Shown one piece after another: positions 58,883 through 64,000 of a stretch of DNA of 64,000 nt. The stretch is from Halomonas dongshanensis (lineage in GTDB: Bacteria > Pseudomonadota > Gammaproteobacteria > Pseudomonadales > Halomonadaceae), in the NCBI RefSeq assembly GCF_024790395.1, contig NZ_JAJISC010000002.1, positions 248,001-312,000 of the forward strand, read 5' to 3'. The position numbers and the translations under genes are program-made. The notes beneath the pieces were generated by a model. That model saw nothing but the letters and a program-made list of their open reading frames with translations. It did not search any database and was not told the origin of the DNA. The first letter of the stretch is position 1. Each line of letters opens with the position of its first letter.

Positions 58883-59551
58883 ATGACAGCACGTACCCAG
58901 GAGTCTCCCGAGACGGGCTCTAGTCGCATCTACGCCATACTGCGTAAAGAGCTACTTTCTGGTCACTTTGCCGCGGGTGAGAAGCTCGCCATCAATGCCC
59001 TACGCGAGCGGTACCAAGTGGGCTTGAGTCCGCTTCGGGAAGCCTTGAACCGGCTGGCGGCCTATGGCTTGTTGGTTCAGGAGAACCAGCGCGGGTTTCG
59101 GGTGCCTGCGCTACGCCGGGAGGAGCTCGAAGATATTACCCGGCTGCGTCTCGAACTTGAAGGCATGGCCCTTGAGCAGGCCATCGAGCAGGGCGACGCC
59201 GACTGGGAAGCCGAGTTACTAGCCGCTGCCCACCGCCTGAAGCGCGCCGATGCCAGCACCGAGCGCGGCGAAGAGTGGGAGCGGCTGCATACGCAGTTTC
59301 ACCGTACCCTGGTAGCCCCTTGTGGTTCACAGTGGCTTTTACGTTTCATCGAGCAATTGCACGACCAATTCGATCGCTACCGGCGCCTAGGGGCGACGCT
59401 GGCAAGCGTGCGCGAGGAGCTGGACGAGCAGCACCAGCAGTTGGTCAGCTTGGCACTAGCGCGCGATACCGTGGCCGCACGCAGGTTGATAGAGGCGCAC
59501 GTCACCATCTCTTTCGAGTTGGCGTTGAAGCGTTTCCAACGCTCGGCGTGA
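58883..59551 (+). CDS. GntR-family regulator with FCD domain
   Basis: 222 residues. Winged HTH (about 15-80, with GHFAAGEKLAINALRERYQVGLSPLREALNRLAAYGLL) and FCD effector domain (about 90-215, with LHTQFHRTLVAPCGSQWLLRF and DEQHQQLVSLALARD). It belongs to the VanR/CsiR-like FCD branch, different from the two sugar-acid regulators earlier in the window. It is divergent from the chromate-transporter pair (192 bases), which may be its target. Effector unknown. Confidence 0.85.
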   Translation: MTARTQESPETGSSRIYAILRKELLSGHFAAGEKLAINALRERYQVGLSPLREALNRLAAYGLLVQENQRGFRVPALRREELEDITRLRLELEGMALEQAIEQGDADWEAELLAAAHRLKRADASTERGEEWERLHTQFHRTLVAPCGSQWLLRFIEQLHDQFDRYRRLGATLASVREELDEQHQQLVSLALARDTVAARRLIEAHVTISFELALKRFQRSA

Positions 59552-59627
59552 AATATTTTCAAACCCTTTCAGACCCCTTCATGAAACGACTACACTGCGC
59601 GCTTCGATAACGCCAGCCAGGACGCCC

Positions 59628-60203
59628 ATGCCCGACAATAGCGCCTCCCACCTCGATGATCGTGACATCACCGTCCAAACCCTTCACTGGGTTAAGCACT
59701 TCATCGTCGACCATCAGATTTGCCCCTTCGCCCGACGCGAACTCGAACGTGAGACGATTCGGGTCAGCGTCGTGCGGTCAAAGAAGCTCGACGTGGCGCT
59801 CGATGAGCTAGTCGCCGAGCTCCAATGGCTGGACGCTCACCCCGATACCGAAACGTCGCTGCTCGTTTTTCCCACTCTGTTTAGAAGCTTCGATGCCTAC
59901 CTCGACTATATTGAGCTGGCCGAAAGTCTGATGGTGACGCTGGGCTACGAAGGTGTCTATCAGTTGGCGACGTTTCACCCCGACTACTGCTTCGAGGGCG
60001 CCGAGGTCGATGACGCCGCCAACTACAGCAACCGCTCGCCCTACGCCATGGTGCACGTACTGCGCGAAGCGAGCGTCGAGCGCGCCATAGAGGCGTATGG
60101 CGATACCCAGCAAATTCCCGAGCGCAACATGACCTACCTGGACGCGATGGGCGCCCAGAAGGCCGAGCGTTTTCTTCAAGCCGCACTCGATGAGCGTGCT
60201 TGA
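59628..60203 (+). CDS. DUF1415 family protein
   Basis: 191 residues matching the DUF1415 pattern: HWVKHFIVDHQICPFARRE near the N-terminus (a CPFA motif with one Cys), TSLLVFPTLFRSFDAYLDYIELAE, YQLATFHPDYCFEGAEVDDAANYSNRSPYAMVHVLREASVERAI and NMTYLDAMG. The family is widespread in proteobacteria and has no established function. It lies 76 bases after the GntR gene on the same strand and converges on the chemoreceptor gene. Confidence 0.88.
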   Translation: MPDNSASHLDDRDITVQTLHWVKHFIVDHQICPFARRELERETIRVSVVRSKKLDVALDELVAELQWLDAHPDTETSLLVFPTLFRSFDAYLDYIELAESLMVTLGYEGVYQLATFHPDYCFEGAEVDDAANYSNRSPYAMVHVLREASVERAIEAYGDTQQIPERNMTYLDAMGAQKAERFLQAALDERA

Positions 60204-60221
60204 GCGAGTTTCTTGCGCTGC

Positions 60222-61859
60222 TTAGAACGCTTCCCATTCGGGTTCGCTAGCAGTGCGCTGGGGCGCAGGGAGCGAAGTGGCGCGAGATACATTGTGGCGT
60301 AGGCCCGTGCCACTCGTTTTGAGCGTGAAGGTCTTGACCAGATTCGCCAGGCGCTCGGCCTCGCCCTCGAGCGATGCCGAGGCGGTGCTGGTCTCCTCGA
60401 CGAGCGAGACGTTTTCCTGAGTGGCGCTATCCATCTGGGCCACGGCGGTGCTGACTTGGCTCACGCCTGAGTCCTGCTCCTTGGCCGCCAGGGCCAGTGC
60501 TTGCATCATGTCATTGACTTGATAGATGGCGGCATTGATGGCCTCCATCTCCTGACGGCTGCGGCTTGTCTGCTTGGCGCCTTCGGCAATGCGCCCGGCA
60601 ATGTCCTCGATCATCGAGCGGATCTCTTTGGAAGAGGTCGAGGTCTTGGTGGCCAATGAACGAACCTCGCTGGCGACCACGGCAAAGCCTCGGCCGTGCT
60701 CGCCAGCGCGCGCTGCTTCGACCGAGGCGTTCAGGGCAAGAATATTGGTCTGAAAGGCGATGGTATCGATCACCTGAACGATGTCGTGCACGCGATGAGA
60801 GGTCGCTTCGAGCTCGTTCATGAGCTCCGTGGTGCGCGCCGACGTCTCCTGGCCGCGCGCGACCTTGCCAGCGGCTTCCTGAGTCAGGCGTTCGGCCTCG
60901 GCGGCCGTCTCGGCATTTTGGCGTACCAATGAAGAGATCTCGTCCATGCTAGCTGCGGTTTGTTGCAACGCAGCGGCTTGTTGCTCGGTGCGTGAAGCCA
61001 AATCTTGGCTACCGCTGGCAATCTGCTTCGAGCTGGCCGCCACGGCTTCACCGCTTTGGCTTAGCGTATCGATGATCTTCTCCAGATGCATTTGCATATT
61101 GCCTAGCGCAACGTAGAGCTTACCGATTTCGTTATTGCCGCGAGCTTCAATCGTTCTCGTCAGATCGCCTTTGGCGATGGCTTCGCATAGCTGGCCTGCC
61201 TGCTTGAGCGGCGCGACCACCCCGCGGCTGACGAGCAGATGAACGGCGATGTAAAGCAGTAGCCCCAGCGCCAGTAAGCCGCCAACGAGTAGCATGGCCA
61301 TGTGGCTATCTTCCCGCTCGCCTTCGATCAACTCCTGACCGCGTGCCAAGGCATAGGTGCTGAACTGGTCGACTGCCTCGCTGAACGTGATGAAGCTTTG
61401 GTTGAGTATGTCGCGCTGGGCATCGAGCGCTTGGTAGTCGCCTTCGGCCATGCTTTGGCGTAGCGCGGGCGTCATGACCTCTTGATAGGCCGTTGCGATG
61501 GCATCGGTCATCGTTCGGCGTTGCGATTGTGGCGCCATGTCGACGGCGATCAGATTCGCAACCAACTGATCGGCTGCTGCCAGATTGTCGCGGGCTTGCT
61601 CCAACGCTTGCGTTGCGCGTTCGGCATTGCCGCTCATATCGTGCAGCAGCATCCGGGCCAAGCGTAGCCGAACTTCCATCAGGTGCGTCTTTAGTCGGTT
61701 GGCGTCGTTGGCTTGGAGGGCACTGATGGTATTGAGCTCGTCGAGTTTTTTCACCGATTCCAGCTCACTGCGTATACTCATCGTGCCAAGTAAAATGATC
61801 ATGATCAGCAGTGTGATCAACGCGGCTGACAGCAGCGTTTTGAGAGAAAGGTTTTGCAT
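60222..61859 (-). CDS. Methyl-accepting chemotaxis protein (4HB sensor type)
   Basis: 545 residues from ATG 61859. Membrane helix about 10-30, a periplasmic four-helix-bundle sensor domain (about 31-190), a second membrane helix (about 192-213), HAMP (about 214-268) and the cytoplasmic coiled-coil signalling domain. The hairpin tip [41 protein letters not shown] contacts CheA and CheW. The last residues SEPEWEAF resemble the NWETF tether that recruits CheR/CheB. The ligand is unknown; TarH-type sensors bind amino acids or organic acids. It lies 251 bases downstream of a very similar receptor gene. Confidence 0.93.
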   Translation of the reverse strand: MQNLSLKTLLSAALITLLIMIILLGTMSIRSELESVKKLDELNTISALQANDANRLKTHLMEVRLRLARMLLHDMSGNAERATQALEQARDNLAAADQLVANLIAVDMAPQSQRRTMTDAIATAYQEVMTPALRQSMAEGDYQALDAQRDILNQSFITFSEAVDQFSTYALARGQELIEGEREDSHMAMLLVGGLLALGLLLYIAVHLLVSRGVVAPLKQAGQLCEAIAKGDLTRTIEARGNNEIGKLYVALGNMQMHLEKIIDTLSQSGEAVAASSKQIASGSQDLASRTEQQAAALQQTAASMDEISSLVRQNAETAAEAERLTQEAAGKVARGQETSARTTELMNELEATSHRVHDIVQVIDTIAFQTNILALNASVEAARAGEHGRGFAVVASEVRSLATKTSTSSKEIRSMIEDIAGRIAEGAKQTSRSRQEMEAINAAIYQVNDMMQALALAAKEQDSGVSQVSTAVAQMDSATQENVSLVEETSTASASLEGEAERLANLVKTFTLKTSGTGLRHNVSRATSLPAPQRTASEPEWEAF

Positions 61860-62066
61860 GGGAAGCTCATCCAAAAGGATCGATGCAAGAGTGCATGATC
61901 AGACACTTAACTATATTTTTTAATAATTGTTTTCGTTTTGGTGAGCTGCTTTGCCTTTTGGCCTTTTATGAACGAATGCTCGTTTTTTTCCTTGGTTAGA
62001 ATTGGAGAGTTTGAGCCAGTGCAATCATTGACCGATTGGTAAAACAAGCAAAGGCTAACCGATCTT

Positions 62067-62092
62067 AAAAAAAGGGCAGCTGCCGCCGCCCT
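62067..62092 (-). terminator. Intrinsic terminator after the second chemoreceptor gene
   Basis: On the minus strand AGGGCGGC-GGCA-GCTGCCCT (62073-62092, one G-T pair) is followed by seven T (62067-62073). It lies 19 bases after the stop of the receptor gene at 62111-63787, so the two receptors have separate transcripts. Confidence 0.8.
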
Positions 62093-62110
62093 CAAAAATT
62101 CTTTCGAAGG

Positions 62111-63787
62111 TTAGAACGCCTCCCACTCGGGCTCGCTGGTAGCGAGCGAGTGTGAGGGCAGCGTCGTTGGTTTTTCGCGCTTCGTTGAGTGGGTAAGTGA
62201 GCGCGAGTGTACGCTATGGGATAGGGCTTGCGGTAAGGCGCCCTCGTGCAGCTTGAAGGCGCTGACCAGTTCGGCCAGTCGGGCAGCCTCCTCCTCCAGG
62301 GCCGCCGAGGCGGTGCTGGTCTCTTCTACCAGCGATACGTTTTCCTGGGTGGTGGAGTCCATCTGTGCGATGGCCGTACTGACCTGAGCGATACCCGCCT
62401 CCTGCTCTTTTGCCGCCATGGCGAGTTCCTGCATCATGTCGGTGATACGGCGAATGGCGGTATTGATTTCACCCATGCTTTCGCCATTACGTACTGCCTG
62501 CTGCGCGCCTTGGGCAATGCGCCCGGCGATGTCTTCGATCAGCGTACGAATCTCTTTGGACGAGTTGGACGTCTTGGTCGCCAGTGAGCGCACTTCGCTG
62601 GCAACGACGGCAAAGCCCCGCCCATGTTCGCCCGCCCGTGCTGCCTCGACCGAGGCGTTCAAGGCGAGAATATTGGTCTGGAAAGCGATGGCGTCGATCA
62701 CCTGAACGATATCGTGGACCTTGTGCGACGTTGCTTCTAGCTCGTGCATCAGTTGGCTCGAACGCTCGGATTCGCTTTGGCCCACTTCGGCCTTATGGGC
62801 AGCATCGACCGTTAGCTGTTCGGCCTGGCCCGCCGTCTCGGCATTTTGACGCACGATGGAGGAGATTTCGTCCATGCTGGCGGCGGTTTGTTGAAGCGCT
62901 GCTGCCTGCTGCTCGGTACGTGAGGCGAGATCTTGGCTGCCGCTGGCGATCTGCTCCGAGCTCGACGCCACGGCACTGCTGCTTTGGCCAAGCGTTGCGA
63001 TCATCTGCTGCAGCTGTGTTTGCATCTCACGCATGGCGCTGAACAATCGTCCAATCTCGTTACGTCCACGCAGCGCCACCTGGCTGGTCAAATCCCCTTG
63101 TGCGATGCGTTCGCACAACGCCACGACGTTTTGCAGCGGTGTGACGATGATGCGGTTGATGACCAGCATTACCAGCGCGAAGAGTACCAGCGCCAGTGCA
63201 ATCAAGCCGCCGCCGATATAGGTATCCCGCTGGCTGGTGCGCTGCGCCTGAGAAGCCGTCTCTTGAGCAAACGCCTGCGCGTAGCCATTGAAGCTGCGCA
63301 CGCTGTCGGTAAAGGTGTCGAACGTTTGATTGAGGCGTTCACGGTGGCCAATGAGTGCTGCAAAGTTACCCTGGGCAAGATCGTCACGCAGCGCACTATT
63401 CATCAAACGCGCATACTCGCCAACCAGCGTATCGGCAAGCGTTGCACGCGGCGAACTTGGATCGATCTCGATGGCGTCAAATTCACCCATACGTGTGTCC
63501 GCTCGTTCGAGCGCCGCTCGGGCAGTGTTCAGGGTCGACTCGGCGAGCGCGTCTTCGCCGCGCTGAATGTACTCTTGGTAGCGAGCCAGCCGAACTCGCA
63601 CCTCCATTAGATTGACTTCTACGCGGTTGATATAGATCACTTGGCGTGCGGCTACCTCGTCGAGCTGGTTCAGGCTGTGAACGGCCGCATGTTCGGCCTT
63701 CATCCCAAGCAGCGTGGCGATGATCAGCATCGCCACCAGCAGCCCAAGGGCGCTGGCCAGGGCATATTTCACAGGAAGGTTCTTCAT
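62111..63787 (-). CDS. Methyl-accepting chemotaxis protein (4HB sensor type)
   Basis: 558 residues from ATG 63787 (GAGGA upstream); the frame extends 33 codons into the leader. Layout as in the neighbour receptor: helix (about 8-28), four-helix sensor (about 29-190), helix (about 194-215), HAMP, then the signalling coiled coil with [21 protein letters not shown] and a C-terminal tail ending SEPEWEAF. The signalling half is almost identical to that of the gene at 60222-61859, while the sensor halves are clearly diverged, the expected result of duplication with new ligand specificity. A His/Ser/Thr-rich linker ([14 protein letters not shown]) precedes the tail. Confidence 0.93.
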   Translation of the reverse strand: MKNLPVKYALASALGLLVAMLIIATLLGMKAEHAAVHSLNQLDEVAARQVIYINRVEVNLMEVRVRLARYQEYIQRGEDALAESTLNTARAALERADTRMGEFDAIEIDPSSPRATLADTLVGEYARLMNSALRDDLAQGNFAALIGHRERLNQTFDTFTDSVRSFNGYAQAFAQETASQAQRTSQRDTYIGGGLIALALVLFALVMLVINRIIVTPLQNVVALCERIAQGDLTSQVALRGRNEIGRLFSAMREMQTQLQQMIATLGQSSSAVASSSEQIASGSQDLASRTEQQAAALQQTAASMDEISSIVRQNAETAGQAEQLTVDAAHKAEVGQSESERSSQLMHELEATSHKVHDIVQVIDAIAFQTNILALNASVEAARAGEHGRGFAVVASEVRSLATKTSNSSKEIRTLIEDIAGRIAQGAQQAVRNGESMGEINTAIRRITDMMQELAMAAKEQEAGIAQVSTAIAQMDSTTQENVSLVEETSTASAALEEEAARLAELVSAFKLHEGALPQALSHSVHSRSLTHSTKREKPTTLPSHSLATSEPEWEAF

Positions 63788-63834
63788 AGTGTCGTGTCCT
63801 CGAATGAGGTAGTAGGGAGCAACGCGCAATGCGC

Positions 63835-63869
63835 AAAAAAAGCGCCCCACGTCGTAGAACGTGAGGCGC
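63835..63869 (-). terminator. Intrinsic terminator upstream of the chemoreceptor gene
   Basis: On the minus strand GCGCCTCACGT / ACGTGGGGCGC (63842-63852 with 63859-63869, 11 bp with one G-T pair) is followed by seven T. It probably ends the gene whose last codons lie at 63959-64000. It is 48 bases before the receptor start, so a role as leader attenuator cannot be excluded. Confidence 0.75.
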
Positions 63870-63958
63870 CTGTTACTTATCGGCACGGCAAGAAAAGAGT
63901 TAAGTTATTGATGAAAAAACAGGGGCAGGTGCTGTGACGTCATTTGTGAGGAAACACG

Positions 63959-64000
63959 TTAGAGCGCCTTATGCATCACATGAATATCGACCAGCCCCTG
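63959..64000 (-). CDS. C-terminal end of an unidentified gene (partial)
   Basis: The minus strand is open from the window edge to a TAA at 63959-63961, giving 13 residues (QGLVDIHVMHKAL). It is followed, after 89 bases, by a strong minus-strand terminator, which supports a real gene end here. Too short to identify. Confidence 0.35.
   Translation of the reverse strand, partial: QGLVDIHVMHKAL

Noticed and set aside
62933..63610. 225-codon plus-strand frame across the chemoreceptor gene
   Set aside because: Antisense shadow; the minus-strand receptor is full length with signal tip and HAMP.
1..64000. CRISPR array, tRNA, rRNA, insertion sequence or prophage
   Set aside because: No regularly spaced repeats, cloverleaf-type sequences, transposase-like proteins or phage structural genes were recognised in the window.

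Overview
The window reads as chromosomal DNA of a gammaproteobacterium, most likely a Halomonadaceae (Halomonas-like) heterotroph. This is an inference from the dense mix of TTT and TRAP solute transporters, the assimilatory nitrate genes, the ArfA/NirBD/KdgR proteins and the mostly GC-rich coding style. No rRNA, tRNA, phage, insertion sequence or CRISPR array was recognised. About three quarters of the window (1-25.8 kb and 38.6-57.3 kb) is a catabolic island for sugar acids and pectin-type sugars.

Region 1 (1-16.9 kb), aldarates. It starts with the end of one glucarate dehydratase gene. A minus-strand operon follows: tctC-tctB-tctA, an Ldh-family oxidoreductase, L-talarate/galactarate dehydratase and a FadR-type regulator. 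Divergent from it are a second tctCBA set, a broken 5-dehydro-4-deoxyglucarate dehydratase gene (kdgD remnant), an intact gudD, a third tctCBA set and 2-oxoglutarate semialdehyde dehydrogenase. Region 2 (17-26.8 kb), hexuronates. It holds 2,3-diketo-L-gulonate reductase, a second FadR-type regulator, and an operon of a TRAP transporter, galactarolactone cycloisomerase (gci), galactarolactone isomerase (gli) and uronate dehydrogenase (udh), then a DpkA-like imine reductase. Together these oxidise galacturonate/glucuronate and aldarates to 5-keto-4-deoxyglucarate, then (if an intact KdgD lies elsewhere) to 2-oxoglutarate. A near-identical 16-18 bp operator precedes three of these transcription units.

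Region 3 (26.9-38.6 kb), housekeeping and nitrogen. It contains a cation efflux protein, an acetyltransferase, nirD-nirB and a FAD oxidoreductase (minus) divergent from nasA and a siroheme methyltransferase (plus), an MFS exporter and arfA. Both nas transcription units carry terminator hairpins in their leaders, suggesting nitrate-controlled attenuation.

Region 4 (38.7-48.6 kb), L-rhamnose. A LysR regulator is divergent from rhmD, rhaM, a lactonase, an SDR dehydrogenase, a KDR aldolase and lactaldehyde dehydrogenase (a non-phosphorylating rhamnose route to pyruvate and lactate). These are followed by an NCS1-like permease, a tiny membrane protein and a GntP permease. Region 5 (48.7-57.3 kb), pectin oligomers. 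It holds a second TRAP transporter with a GH105 unsaturated glycuronyl hydrolase and an uncharacterised isomerase, the porin KdgM, the repressor KdgR and kduI-kduD, with two KdgR-like boxes. This stretch looks more AT-rich than region 3. Region 6 (57.6-64 kb) has a two-gene chromate transporter, a GntR regulator, a DUF1415 protein, two chemoreceptors and the very end of an unidentified gene.
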